Of a DNA stretch of 64,000 nucleotides, positions 8,041-15,299 are shown piece after piece; positions within the stretch are counted from its first letter, which is position 1, and each line of letters begins with the position of its first letter. Origin of the DNA: Dawidia cretensis (lineage in GTDB: Bacteria > Bacteroidota > Bacteroidia > Cytophagales > Cyclobacteriaceae); the NCBI RefSeq assembly GCF_018598175.1, contig NZ_JAHESE010000026.1, forward strand, positions 1 through 64,000. Reading direction: 5' to 3'. The translations under genes and the position numbers were made by a program. The notes under the pieces were generated by a model. It had not been told where the DNA came from, searched no databases, and saw only the letters and a program-made list of their open reading frames with translations.

Positions 8041-8751
8041 TCAGTCTTTGATTTCGAGGGCTTCCAGAATTGACCCCAGGTTATTGACGATCCGGGGGAT
8101 TATATCTGCGATCCTGTAGGCGACGAGTAATAATAGGCCATTAATAGCAATAACCAATATTAAGGCCCCATAAAGCAAATGCCCAAAATGAGGGATAGTA
8201 TTAAAATAGACGGTAGCCGCTAAGAATACCCGAAACAATAAGACGAAGTCCCGCTCGAACTGCAACTGGGCAGATCGCCGTTTACTCAATAATCGAGCAT
8301 ATTCGGTTGATGATATAGATTGGTTCGTCTGCCTTAATAATTCATGAATCCAATCTGCCTTAGTGGCCTTGATAAATAATACAAGTCTTTCTTTGGTTTC
8401 CATCTCATACGAGTCGATGCCTGTAAACTTCTTTACCACATAAGCTTCTATCCTTCTTTGATATTTTCGGACGACGCGAATGCTTAAAATCGTAAAAAGA
8501 ACTTTGGCAAAGAGATCAGTGCCCCACCATAGGACATAGAATAGAAAAGCAGGTACGAGAAAGTCCCCGTTAATAAAAAACTGATAATATCCCTTGTGAT
8601 CATCGAATGCCAAAATATCATATTCAAAATATGCGCACTTAAATGTTGCTGAGGTGACGCTCCCCACCAAGACTACATTCAGAAACGCCTTAATCTTCGC
8701 CGAAAGTCTGCCGTCCAGGAGTTTATCGGCAAGTGCAGTAATCGTATCCAT
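8041..8751 (-). CDS. Multipass membrane protein of unknown family, 236 aa
   Basis: Hydrophobic stretches occur around residues 22-42, 66-92 and a longer hairpin-like pair at about 170-215. Between them lies a charged segment with predicted helical character (residues 95-165). I do not recognise a family. The gene is isolated: a repeat-rich noncoding stretch lies downstream and a 142-bp palindromic element upstream, so it looks like a single-gene cargo. Codon composition is more AT-rich than the core genes further right. A role as a membrane effector is possible but unsupported. Confidence 0.65.
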   Translation of the reverse strand: MDTITALADKLLDGRLSAKIKAFLNVVLVGSVTSATFKCAYFEYDILAFDDHKGYYQFFINGDFLVPAFLFYVLWWGTDLFAKVLFTILSIRVVRKYQRRIEAYVVKKFTGIDSYEMETKERLVLFIKATKADWIHELLRQTNQSISSTEYARLLSKRRSAQLQFERDFVLLFRVFLAATVYFNTIPHFGHLLYGALILVIAINGLLLLVAYRIADIIPRIVNNLGSILEALEIKD

Positions 8752-8806
8752 TTTATAACACAGTTCATCCTAAGATAGGGAAAGAAATCAAAGATCAGCC
8801 AAAGGT

Positions 8807-8948
8807 TGGCCACGGGAGGGCGCTTGTCAAGGTCAAGCCCTGCGGGTTTTGAAAAAAATAGTTTTTGGGAACAGCAGGCTTCGACCGTCAACAGTACGGT
8901 GGAAAACTATTTTTTTCAAAAACCTTGACAAGCGCCCTCCCGTGGCCA
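8807..8948. repeat. Large palindromic element, 142 bp
   Basis: The outer arms are 27 bp and perfect: 8807-8833 with 8922-8948 (core ggcgcttgtcaaggt). The inner arms are 19 bp and perfect: 8847-8865 with 8903-8921 (core gaaaaaaatag). A 13-nt bulge on the left (caagccctgcggg) can pair with aggctt/gcagg in the loop, and the loop itself contains an ACCGT/ACGGT stem. So three levels of pairing are possible. It separates a minus-strand membrane protein gene from the plus-strand DUF6943-like gene. Confidence 0.85.
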
Positions 8949-9021
8949 GGTGATCGGCTTCTCTTTTCTTTTTTTCCTTTTTCTTTTCTCTGGAATTGTG
9001 CTGGGGCCGGAGGCAAAACAA

Positions 9022-9444
9022 ATGCCTCGCTCTGTGAAAATCAAAACACATCAAATCAACAAAGAATATACCGGCGAATATTTCTTTATACTCTCGAAGG
9101 GAAATAATGCAGGTAAGCCGCTCGCGCAGCCTTGCGCAAATTGTTTCGTGCTGCTGGCCGATGATGCAAGGCAAAAGGAGGATCTATTCTGGCTTTGCTT
9201 TGGGCTCTGGCAGGGTGGCTTCTTCCTGCCGTTCTTGTGCGGATCGGTTATCCCGTTTATACACCTCGGAGATCTCCGGAAGATCATCAGCCAGGCCGGT
9301 GAGAAGGTCGCCCAGAAGCCCGAGCCTTTCGCCCAGGCCGTGCAGTTGCTCAATAGGTTGTCAGCTCACCAGGAGAATATAAAAGCGCAGCTGAAGCTAA
9401 TCCAGGAGGCAAAACGTGCCCTAATGCACAAGCTACTAAAATGA
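9022..9444 (+). CDS. DUF6943-like protein, 140 aa
   Basis: The sequence has a conserved-looking core (EYFFILSKGNNAGKP, PCANCFVLL, DLFWLCFGLWQ, GSVIPFI) that I associate with the Bacteroidota family DUF6943; I am recalling this pattern rather than matching a database. The frame extends upstream to a GTG at 8950 inside the palindrome, but the ATG at 9022 has a GGAGG nine bases ahead and removes an artificial hydrophobic leader. The paired cysteines in PCANCF could bind metal. The C-terminal third is a charged helix. A terminator hairpin follows at once. Genes of this type are usually found in mobile or variable regions; function unknown. Confidence 0.7.
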   Translation: MPRSVKIKTHQINKEYTGEYFFILSKGNNAGKPLAQPCANCFVLLADDARQKEDLFWLCFGLWQGGFFLPFLCGSVIPFIHLGDLRKIISQAGEKVAQKPEPFAQAVQLLNRLSAHQENIKAQLKLIQEAKRALMHKLLK

Positions 9445-9475
9445 AAAAAGGACCTCCACCTGGAGGCCCTTCATT
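9444..9475. terminator. Bidirectional terminator between convergent genes
   Basis: CCTCCA/TGGAGG with an A-run before and a short T-containing run after lies between the plus-strand DUF6943-like gene and the minus-strand four-gene operon. Confidence 0.6.
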
Positions 9476-9656
9476 AACGTGACCGAAACTTCTTTCTAAT
9501 CCATTCCATCACCACCGACACCGCGAAACTTACCACGGCACCTATAACCGACAGCACAACCGTTTCAACCAGGTTCAGCAGGTGGAGGGATGCGAATATG
9601 GAAGAGAGGGTTCCACCGATCACGCCCGCAACGGTGTTGGCACTATGTACCGCCAT
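9474..9656 (-). CDS. Small holin-like membrane protein, 60 aa
   Basis: The peptide is almost entirely hydrophobic, with one clear membrane segment (about residues 32-50) and a weaker one before it (8-28), ending in a basic tail (WIRKKFRSR), as in small holins. It overlaps the preceding gene by 14 nt and is the last gene of the operon starting at 11050. Function as a membrane-permeabilising or anchoring partner is inferred from size and context only. Confidence 0.55.
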   Translation of the reverse strand: MAVHSANTVAGVIGGTLSSIFASLHLLNLVETVVLSVIGAVVSFAVSVVMEWIRKKFRSR

Positions 9657-9882
9657 CGTCGTCTTCCTCCTGGTCGCTCTCTTTAGTCACTGCCGTCTGG
9701 CTTACCGCCGTAGCTACGCTACCGGCCACAGCCAGGTATCCAGCTGCAGTGATCACTGCCGCCGGCAGTGCTATCGGAGCCACCAGCAGCGCGCCGCTGG
9801 CAGCGGCCAAAGCAAGGCCCACCGTCCGCAGCACTTTGAAAAATTTAGGCGTGGGCGCCTTCAATCGTTGAATTATATTCAT
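9643..9882 (-). CDS. Small membrane protein with acidic tail, 79 aa
   Basis: After a basic N-terminus (MNIIQRLKAPTPKFFKV) there are two Ala/Val-rich membrane segments (about residues 18-38 and 41-62), then an acidic C-terminus (ESDQEEDDDGG). Its ATG overlaps the stop of the DUF5675 gene (ATGA) and its 3' end overlaps the next small membrane gene, so translation is coupled along the operon. Two-helix topology with a charged tail resembles class II holins; not a proven member of any family. Confidence 0.55.
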   Translation of the reverse strand: MNIIQRLKAPTPKFFKVLRTVGLALAAASGALLVAPIALPAAVITAAGYLAVAGSVATAVSQTAVTKESDQEEDDDGGT

Positions 9883-10283
9883 GATCCTTCTGATTTAATC
9901 GTGATAAAAACTTTTTCATTTCGATCCAGGGCAGCAAGCACCAGGATCTTGAGCTTTTCATTGGCGAGTCTCGATTGATTTCCCCGACCTGGTCCGGTCA
10001 ACGTCGTCACCGGTGCGATACATCCCAGCAGCTCCTTCTTCGCGTCGTTCGCCGGGTGAATGAGAATATTGCTTCGGCCCGGCACGTCCACTACGAGCAG
10101 ATGATGCCCGCGTTTCTCCGTATACCGCCTACGTACCTCATACCGCCCCTCCGGTATACACGACACACTTCGCCGATTGTCCAACCAGGGGAGTTCAATA
10201 GAGGGGCAGACAAGCTGCCCCTCATTTTTGATTTCGCCGTTCGTTCCTTCAGGGTCATAGTCCCTGATCAACTCCAGCTCCAT
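9879..10283 (-). CDS. DUF5675 family protein
   Basis: The 134-residue protein carries features I recognise from DUF5675: an ELPWLDNRRSVSCIPEGRYE-like centre, HHLLVVDVPGR, ILIHPAND and a GCIAPV motif with conserved His and Cys. The family is small, occurs in phages and phage-like loci of many bacteria, and its fold suggests an enzyme acting on cell-wall material, though activity is not established to my knowledge. It starts within the stop codon of the upstream 255-aa gene (TAATG) and overlaps the downstream membrane gene, making it the third-from-last member of a tightly packed operon. Confidence 0.75.
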   Translation of the reverse strand: MELELIRDYDPEGTNGEIKNEGQLVCPSIELPWLDNRRSVSCIPEGRYEVRRRYTEKRGHHLLVVDVPGRSNILIHPANDAKKELLGCIAPVTTLTGPGRGNQSRLANEKLKILVLAALDRNEKVFITIKSEGS

Positions 10284-11050
10284 TACGCACCTCCACCGTC
10301 TACAGCCACCAGAGTCAGCGCGTTATACGCACCGTTCTTCAGCGAGTATTGTTGACCGTTCACCAGCTGGTAGAACTCCACGCCAAAGACGAGGAACATC
10401 GGCCGAACGCCGCCCGGGCCTACGAGCGTTGTCAATGTCTGAAGCGGCAACTGAGCTGCACCATTCACCGGCAGTTCCTCGGTAGCGGTCGTAATGACGT
10501 TGTAGTCTTCGTTTTCGAAGTCCACCACAGCCCCGCCGGCCACCAATCGCACGTGCGTCGCCCCTTGCGGAGCGGCAATCATGTTGCCTGGAACAAATGC
10601 CGGTATTTCTACCTGCAGCATACCGGTCTGCCGATTGATCGTCGTGGTAAAGGGCGCAAAAAATGTACGGTTCAGTTTACCTCGCTCGTTAAACTCAAAC
10701 CCGCGCAGCAGCTCGGTTTCACCGTCGATCACGTTCCGTTCACCTCGCACGTTGGTCGCGTCCGCTTTAATCACCTTCACCATTTCACCCGTCAGGCGGC
10801 TCGCCATACGGCTATCCGCCGTGTTGACGATCAGCGCGCGGAATGCAGTTCGTAAAACCTTGCCGGCTTCGCCGGCCCTTCCAAACTCGCTACCGTTCTC
10901 CCTGGTGCGCGCAAACTCCGGACTGTTCTTGATACGGTCACCGTTCACGCCACCTTTCTGCCGCGCCAGGAACCCGTCCTGGGCGGTCTTGTAGAAGCTC
11001 ACGCCTCCCATTTGCCCTATCAACTTGATAAGGCCCAATTGTCTTGCCAT
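10283..11050 (-). CDS. Conserved Bacteroidota protein upstream of DUF5675, 255 aa
   Basis: The sequence begins with MARQLGLIKLIGQMGGVSF and has a basic N-terminal half (residues 1-100) with repeated Arg/Asn, then a beta-rich C-terminal half. I recognise it as a widespread unannotated Bacteroidota protein that is often found beside DUF5675 genes, but I know no function. It has no signal peptide. It is the first gene of a four-gene operon with overlapping start and stop codons throughout. A structural role in a phage-derived or injection-type particle is possible but not shown. Confidence 0.7.
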   Translation of the reverse strand: MARQLGLIKLIGQMGGVSFYKTAQDGFLARQKGGVNGDRIKNSPEFARTRENGSEFGRAGEAGKVLRTAFRALIVNTADSRMASRLTGEMVKVIKADATNVRGERNVIDGETELLRGFEFNERGKLNRTFFAPFTTTINRQTGMLQVEIPAFVPGNMIAAPQGATHVRLVAGGAVVDFENEDYNVITTATEELPVNGAAQLPLQTLTTLVGPGGVRPMFLVFGVEFYQLVNGQQYSLKNGAYNALTLVAVDGGGA

Positions 11051-11263
11051 TCATTCTTGTTTCGTTGTCCGACCTGTATACATGCCCAGGTCGGTTAGGC
11101 CGCCGTTGCAACAACAGCAGCAAAAGAATGGAGTCAGAAGCTATCCTCAAAAGAGCAGGTTCCGTATCAGGTCATCCTGTGCCAACACTGCCTAACTCTT
11201 CCAGGTTGTATATTTCAGACCAACGCCCAGGCACAGGTATACCAACAGTATAGATACAGTATT

Positions 11264-11464
11264 ATGGAAGTCAAACGCATCGTTATATACTCAAAAGACA
11301 TAGAGAAGATCACCGGCCGTAGCGGCCGTTACGCCCGCAAGGTCATGGCTACCTTACGTAGAGATCTCGGCAAGCAGAAACACCAGTTCGTCTCCCTGGG
11401 CGAATTCTGTTCGTATACCGGTATCCCCGAAGCCGAAGTGATGCAATATCTTAACCTTAGTTAA
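11264..11464 (+). CDS. Small helix-turn-helix-like protein, 66 aa
   Basis: The peptide (YSKDIEKITGRSGRYARKVM ... FVSLGEFCSYTGI) is basic in its N-terminal half and matches a type of small protein frequent in Bacteroidota accessory regions. The two segments ITGRSGRYARKVM and FCSYTGIPEAEVMQYL each look like a helix-turn-helix recognition unit. It has its own upstream region (11051-11263, no other gene seen) and is divergent from the 255-aa gene, so it could regulate that operon. Confidence 0.6.
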   Translation: MEVKRIVIYSKDIEKITGRSGRYARKVMATLRRDLGKQKHQFVSLGEFCSYTGIPEAEVMQYLNLS

Positions 11465-11570
11465 GTATATAATAATCACTTATTATCGCTTAATCCATGG
11501 CCAAATCGAAGGTTTTTCGTATCTTTATAGCTATACGTTCTTACAAATTTTGATAGATTTTTCACTCTTT

Positions 11571-11732
11571 TGATGCCTCCGGTAATTCGGTTAGTAGCAT
11601 CACTTGTAGTTTGTAAAATATTAATTCTGAGGCATTTCCGCGTTAGGTTAGAATACCAGCGGGATCACGCGGTAGTAACCAACAACACTCAAAAGCTCAT
11701 CCCGACCTGTCGGGATGGGCTTTTTTGTTTTT
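11571..11732 (+). ncRNA. Candidate structured RNA ending in a terminator
   Basis: Three consecutive helices can form: ATGCCTC (from 11571) with GAGGCAT (near 11628), CCGCGT with ACGCGG (about 11638-11672), and the terminator stem at 11695-11732. There is no protein gene between 11465 and 11881. Part of the middle helix (GGTTAGAATACC at 11646-11657, TCACGC at 11665-11670) matches the D-arm/anticodon region of tRNA-Asp, but no T-arm follows. Transcription is not shown; this is a prediction. Confidence 0.3.
11695..11732 (+). terminator. Rho-independent terminator
   Basis: CATCCCGAC/GTCGGGATG stem followed by GGGCTTTTTTGTTTTT. No plus-strand gene ends close before it except the 66-aa gene 230 nt upstream, which is why a noncoding transcript is suspected. 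Confidence 0.75.
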
Positions 11733-11881
11733 AAGGCCTACCGAAAAAAGCATCTTATCTCGTATGTAGCGGATTAATTCGGAACCTGCGAGAAATTGGG
11801 AAACAGCGGTTGAATATTCCGGATCATATTGACCCCGCTGTAAACCATCATAAGCAGCAAAGTTTTACCATATTGTAGGGT

Positions 11882-12157
11882 ATGGACGAATTTTTTAGAT
11901 TTTTCTCGGAATCAAATATCACTTTATCCAAAGAGCAAATTCTAATGTTCAATCGGCTGACTGAAAAGTTGAGTAGTCTGGTCAAAGGGAACAATGACAA
12001 AAACGATGAAATCATCATGCGCTCTAAAGAGCAGGAGGAATTAACGAGATTCGTCTCCTTTGTCTTCATTACCAACAAAAAAGTGATGGGTGAATTCGCC
12101 TGGAGAACATTAGTCACTGGATTTGTAAGTGGAGCGAGGCGAAATAGGGAATACTAA
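11882..12157 (+). CDS. Small hypothetical protein, 91 aa
   Basis: An open frame of plausible composition (charged, helical, no membrane segment) that I do not recognise. A motif of Ser/Lys/Asn-rich helices (ITLSKEQILMFNRL) is visible. The first ATG at 11882 follows tgtaggg-like purines. Directly after its stop the same frame stays open for 32 more codons with protein-like content (12158-12253), so the gene may be a truncated version of a longer one. Confidence 0.45.
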   Translation: MDEFFRFFSESNITLSKEQILMFNRLTEKLSSLVKGNNDKNDEIIMRSKEQEELTRFVSFVFITNKKVMGEFAWRTLVTGFVSGARRNREY

Positions 12158-12163
12158 ATTCAT

Positions 12164-12253
12164 ACCGGCCAACTTAAAGATCGCATTGCAGAGCGCAAGG
12201 AAAACCGCCACGGCAGCTACTACGATCGCGCGGGAGAATTTAGGAAACAAAGG
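12164..12253 (+). other. Possible C-terminal gene remnant
   Basis: In the frame following the 91-aa ORF stop, 29 codons read TGQLKDRIAERKENRHG and then SYYDRAGEFRKQR before a stop. There is no start codon and no upstream frame in the same phase other than the ORF at 11882. The sequence is protein-like and GC-richer than its surroundings, so it may be the tail of a lost gene. Confidence 0.2.
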
Positions 12254-12285
12254 TAAACTCCAACTATAACGTATAATCAAGAAAC

Positions 12286-12558
12286 ATGAAACAAGAACTG
12301 GTACAAAGCCTCAGTGCATTCCGTGATGCAATTACAAAAAATGGCCACGCTGATGCGTCCAAATTCTTAATCGAGGCCGACGATGCTGTAACCAATAAGG
12401 GTGCGCTTAATGATATTGATAGCGAGTACGAAGAGCAACTTTTTGAGCTTATCACCGATATCGAAGCGATCGAAAACGTCAGCGCACCCAACAAGGAAAG
12501 ATTTGATGCAACCGTCGAATTGATAGAGACAACGTTATACGAGAATGACGAAGATTAA
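12286..12558 (+). CDS. Small acidic hypothetical protein, 90 aa
   Basis: The protein is strongly acidic (ending LYENDED), helical and soluble, without recognised motifs. It starts at an ATG after an A-rich leader typical of Bacteroidota. Its 3' end overlaps the 3' end of the converging hydrolase gene by 4 nt. It marks the right limit of the accessory region as I read it. Confidence 0.5.
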   Translation: MKQELVQSLSAFRDAITKNGHADASKFLIEADDAVTNKGALNDIDSEYEEQLFELITDIEAIENVSAPNKERFDATVELIETTLYENDED

Positions 12559-13434
12559 ACATAGCATTCTAAGAACTGAGTAATGACGTGTGCCGTTTCT
12601 TCAGGCTTTTCCGCCAAAATAAAATGCCCGGCATCATCGATTTTTTCCAGGCTATACGTGGTAGCAACCGCGGGTAGTGCATGCTGTAATAAAGCGTAAC
12701 CGCTTCCGCCCACACCTAATACGGGCATGGTAAGTTTGGCATATGTTCGACTGTCCGCGATATCTTGTGGAAATGCCTGGTACCAGGCATTTGAAGCACG
12801 AATAGCATCTGCGCTGTTGTAAGCAGCGGCATAAACAGCGCGATCAAAGTCGGTAACAGAATCTTTCTTCCGTAGCAATTGGTTGAAAATCCAATCGATC
12901 ACGATTGACATGCGCCCTTCCAGAAGCTGTTTGATCTGATTAAATGCCAGCCACCAGGGATACACATAGTCCGCTCCCGGTATGGGCAGCATGGGTAGAC
13001 GGTACATACTATCATCAGGATGTGGTGTGTCCAGAAGAATAAGGCTGGATACGAATGCTGGGTAATTGGCAGCAAAGCTGAAGGCAACGTGAGCGCCGAT
13101 GTCGTGTCCGCCAATAGTCACTTGATTATAGCCCATTACTTTCACCAATTCGAATAAGTCACACGCCATATTCCGTTTTTTATAACCTCCTAACGGTTTG
13201 CCCGACCCCCCCCATGCCGCGCAGATCGACAACGATCACTTCATAGTGTTTAGCCAAAAGAGGCATTACTTTGTGATAGGTCCACCAGGTTTCCGGCCAT
13301 CCCGGAAGTAATACCAACGGTGTACCCACGCCTCCCTTTACGTAGTGAAGGTCTACATCGTTTACGTTTGCGTAGCCATGGGTAAAACCAGGCAGCAGCT
13401 TCACAAGCTCGTCGTCTGAATAGTTCATTTCCAT
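12555..13434 (-). pseudogene. Epoxide-hydrolase-like alpha/beta hydrolase, frameshifted at a poly-G tract
   Basis: Two frames together give a complete alpha/beta hydrolase: N-terminal part from 13434 (MEMNYSDDEL... oxyanion motif LPGWPETWW) and C-terminal part to 12555 with the nucleophile elbow GGHDIGAH (Asp nucleophile, as in epoxide hydrolases and haloalkane dehalogenases) and the catalytic His in DAGHF. They are joined at 13206-13213, where a run of eight C (G on the coding strand) puts the halves out of phase; seven would restore MGGSGKPLGGY. This could be a real mutation, a reversible slippage site, or a sequencing error. The upstream start at 13521 would lie inside the MerR operator, so 13434 is preferred. 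The gene is divergent from merR, its likely regulator. Confidence 0.8.
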
Positions 13435-13503
13435 AAGGTAGTTTCGATGACAAATTTTACGGTTGCTCGGCTCAAAAATAAGCCGGACTTTTGTGCGTAA
13501 CAA

Positions 13504-13523
13504 CCATACAGTATACTGCATGG
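13504..13523. promoter_or_regulatory. Near-perfect 20-bp palindrome, likely MerR operator
   Basis: CCATACAGTATACTGCATGG reads the same on the other strand except at one symmetric pair of positions. It lies between the divergent hydrolase and MerR-type regulator genes, 28 bp before the regulator ATG. MerR-family proteins bind such dyads in the promoter spacer; the binding itself is inferred. Confidence 0.55.
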
Positions 13524-13551
13524 TTTGAATTTATTTTTAATACGGACGCGA

Positions 13552-13920
13552 ATGAAATTGATCAGCCAACTCTCTAAAGAAGCCGGCATTCCGGTGGGAA
13601 CGATACGTTTTTACGAAAAAGCGGGACTATTCAGTGGCGTGAAGAAGAAGGATGTTACGACCAACAACTATGTCTATTATGAACAGGATGTTGTTGAGAA
13701 AATACGGTTCATTAAGATGGCGAAGGCGGTTGGATTTACGCTGGCGGAAATTCGTGAAGTAGTCGATGCCTGGTATAAGAAACAATTCACTAAAAATGCA
13801 AGGCTGCGTGTGCTGGACAAGAAGCTGGTTCAACTGGATGAAAAGATCGCTGAGCTAAAGGCCATGAAAAAACAAATTGCGATCTGCAAAGATAATATCG
13901 AGAACGATCGGAGCACATAA
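13552..13920 (+). CDS. MerR family transcriptional regulator
   Basis: The 122-residue protein has the MerR-type winged HTH at its N-terminus (ISQLSKEAGIPVGTIRFYEKAGL), the hallmark VGTIRFYE, then NYVYYEQDVVEKIRFIKMAKAVGFTLAEI and a C-terminal coiled coil for dimerisation (residues 85-115, KKLVQLDEKIAELKAMKKQI). The frame extends to a TTG at 13525 but the ATG at 13552 begins the domain. It has no metal-binding cysteine pattern at the C-terminus beyond one Cys, so the effector is unknown. Divergent position suggests control of the broken hydrolase gene and itself. Confidence 0.85.
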   Translation: MKLISQLSKEAGIPVGTIRFYEKAGLFSGVKKKDVTTNNYVYYEQDVVEKIRFIKMAKAVGFTLAEIREVVDAWYKKQFTKNARLRVLDKKLVQLDEKIAELKAMKKQIAICKDNIENDRST

Positions 13921-13954
13921 TTTGCTGCAGGCACATATAAACCCCAAAACAAAA

Positions 13955-13976
13955 AAGGCCTTCCACAGGAGGCCTT
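13955..13976. terminator. Bidirectional terminator
   Basis: AAGGCC...GGCCTT stem with TCC/GGA inside and A-run before it, between the convergent merR-type gene and the SDR gene. Confidence 0.65.
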
Positions 13977-14005
13977 CATTGATGGCACAAAATTCCTCGT
14001 CGAGG

Positions 14006-14758
14006 TTAGAGCAGTCCGCCTGCAACTGTAATTCTCTCGCCGGTTACCCACCCGGCATCATCCGAAGCCAGGAACACAGCAACTTTTGAAATATCTTCCG
14101 GCTGCCCGGTTCGGCCCAGCGGCGTATTGGCCACCATTTGTTTTTCCAGCTCTCCCCCAATGATGCCGGCAGCATGCGTGCCTTCGGTTTCTGTGACACC
14201 GGGTGCTATTGTATTGATCCGGATTTTTCTCCCACCCAGTTCTTTTGCCAGTAATTTTGTCATGGTATCAACAGCGGCTTTTGCTGCACAATAGACCACC
14301 AGGCCGGGCATCGGGTTTTGGCTTACGGTAGAGCTGATATTGATGATACTTCCACCGCGATCACCGAACAACTCAACCGCATTTTGCGTCGCCAGTAGAT
14401 TGCCCCAAACATGCGTGTTGTATTGTGCATAGAACGTCTCCTCTGTCACTGCCTCCAACGGTTCAAATTTAAAAACACCGGCATTGTTGACGAGGATATC
14501 CAATCTGCCGAAGGCGGTTTTTATTTCTGTAAAAAGTCTTTTTACATCGGCTGCTTTTGTCACATCGCCGTGCACGGCAATGGCGGTGCCGCCGTTTCGT
14601 GTAATCTCCTGTACGACTTTATCAGCACCTTCTTTACTCGATGCGTAATTGACAACGACTTTTGCGCCTGCTGTGGCAAATGCTTTTGCAATGCCAGCAC
14701 CAATCCCTTTTGACGCACCCGTCACCACGGCTACTTTATCCTTTAATCTTAGGTCCAT
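14006..14758 (-). CDS. SDR family oxidoreductase (3-oxoacyl-ACP-reductase-like)
   Basis: A classical short-chain dehydrogenase of 250 residues: cofactor motif TGASKGIG near the N-terminus, NNAG in the fourth strand, catalytic Ser in NISS and the YxxxK pair in YCAAK. NADP preference is likely from the basic residue region after the second strand, but unproven. The ATG at 14758 begins MDLRLKDKVAVVTG, as usual for the family; the frame could extend 12 codons further. It is divergent from an HxlR regulator 127 bp away, an arrangement typical for SDR genes under control of such repressors. Substrate unknown. Confidence 0.9.
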   Translation of the reverse strand: MDLRLKDKVAVVTGASKGIGAGIAKAFATAGAKVVVNYASSKEGADKVVQEITRNGGTAIAVHGDVTKAADVKRLFTEIKTAFGRLDILVNNAGVFKFEPLEAVTEETFYAQYNTHVWGNLLATQNAVELFGDRGGSIINISSTVSQNPMPGLVVYCAAKAAVDTMTKLLAKELGGRKIRINTIAPGVTETEGTHAAGIIGGELEKQMVANTPLGRTGQPEDISKVAVFLASDDAGWVTGERITVAGGLL

Positions 14759-14885
14759 TGTTATTTGTTTTACTATGCTGCAATAGTGGATCAAATAGTC
14801 GCTGTTGGCAAGTATGTACTTTTTTGTATCGTATGAACCAAAAGGTATGTAATGGTGGTTATCAGGTGCTTGTAATGAAATAAAA

Positions 14886-15287
14886 ATGAAAAATAAATCG
14901 GTTGTTGCTGAGGCAACGCAAATGTGCGCAGTGGATTACGCATTCAAGCGCATTGGTGGGAAATACAAAGCTCGGATCTTGTGGTACCTGAACATGAAAA
15001 AGGTACTGCGCTATGGGGAGCTGACCAGGACCCTGCCCGATATCACCACGAAAATGCTTACCCAAACGTTACGGGAGCTGGAGGACGATAACTTGATCGT
15101 TCGAAAGATGTATTACGAGGTGCCGCCCAAAGTGGAATATTCCTTAACCGAGACGGCACATGAGCTGATTCCGTTTATAGCGCATTTGCACAACTGGGGA
15201 AAAAAACAAATAGAAAAGGAATCGTTGACCAACCGCATTCATCCCGATGAGCGTGCCCTGGCGGTTTGTCAAACCGAGTGTGACTGA
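14886..15287 (+). CDS. HxlR family transcriptional regulator
   Basis: The 133-residue protein carries the HxlR winged HTH: CAVDYAFKRIGGKYKARILWYL, LRYGELTRTLPDITTKMLTQTLRELEDDNLI and the wing VEYSLTETAHELIPF. Cys14 stands where HxlR proteins often have a redox- or electrophile-sensing cysteine. It probably represses the divergent SDR gene and itself; effector inferred to be a reactive compound, not shown. A short spacer of 12 nt separates it from the converging methyltransferase gene. Confidence 0.9.
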   Translation: MKNKSVVAEATQMCAVDYAFKRIGGKYKARILWYLNMKKVLRYGELTRTLPDITTKMLTQTLRELEDDNLIVRKMYYEVPPKVEYSLTETAHELIPFIAHLHNWGKKQIEKESLTNRIHPDERALAVCQTECD

Positions 15288-15299
15288 CTTTTCGCAAAG

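Noticed and set aside
10938-11253. Two overlapping 70-codon frames upstream of the 255-aa gene
   Set aside because: Both look like shadows; the region more likely carries the divergent promoters of the operon and the 66-aa gene.
11640-11700. Intact tRNA gene
   Set aside because: A D-arm-like and anticodon-like word are present but there is no T-arm (GTTCGA) or acceptor pairing.
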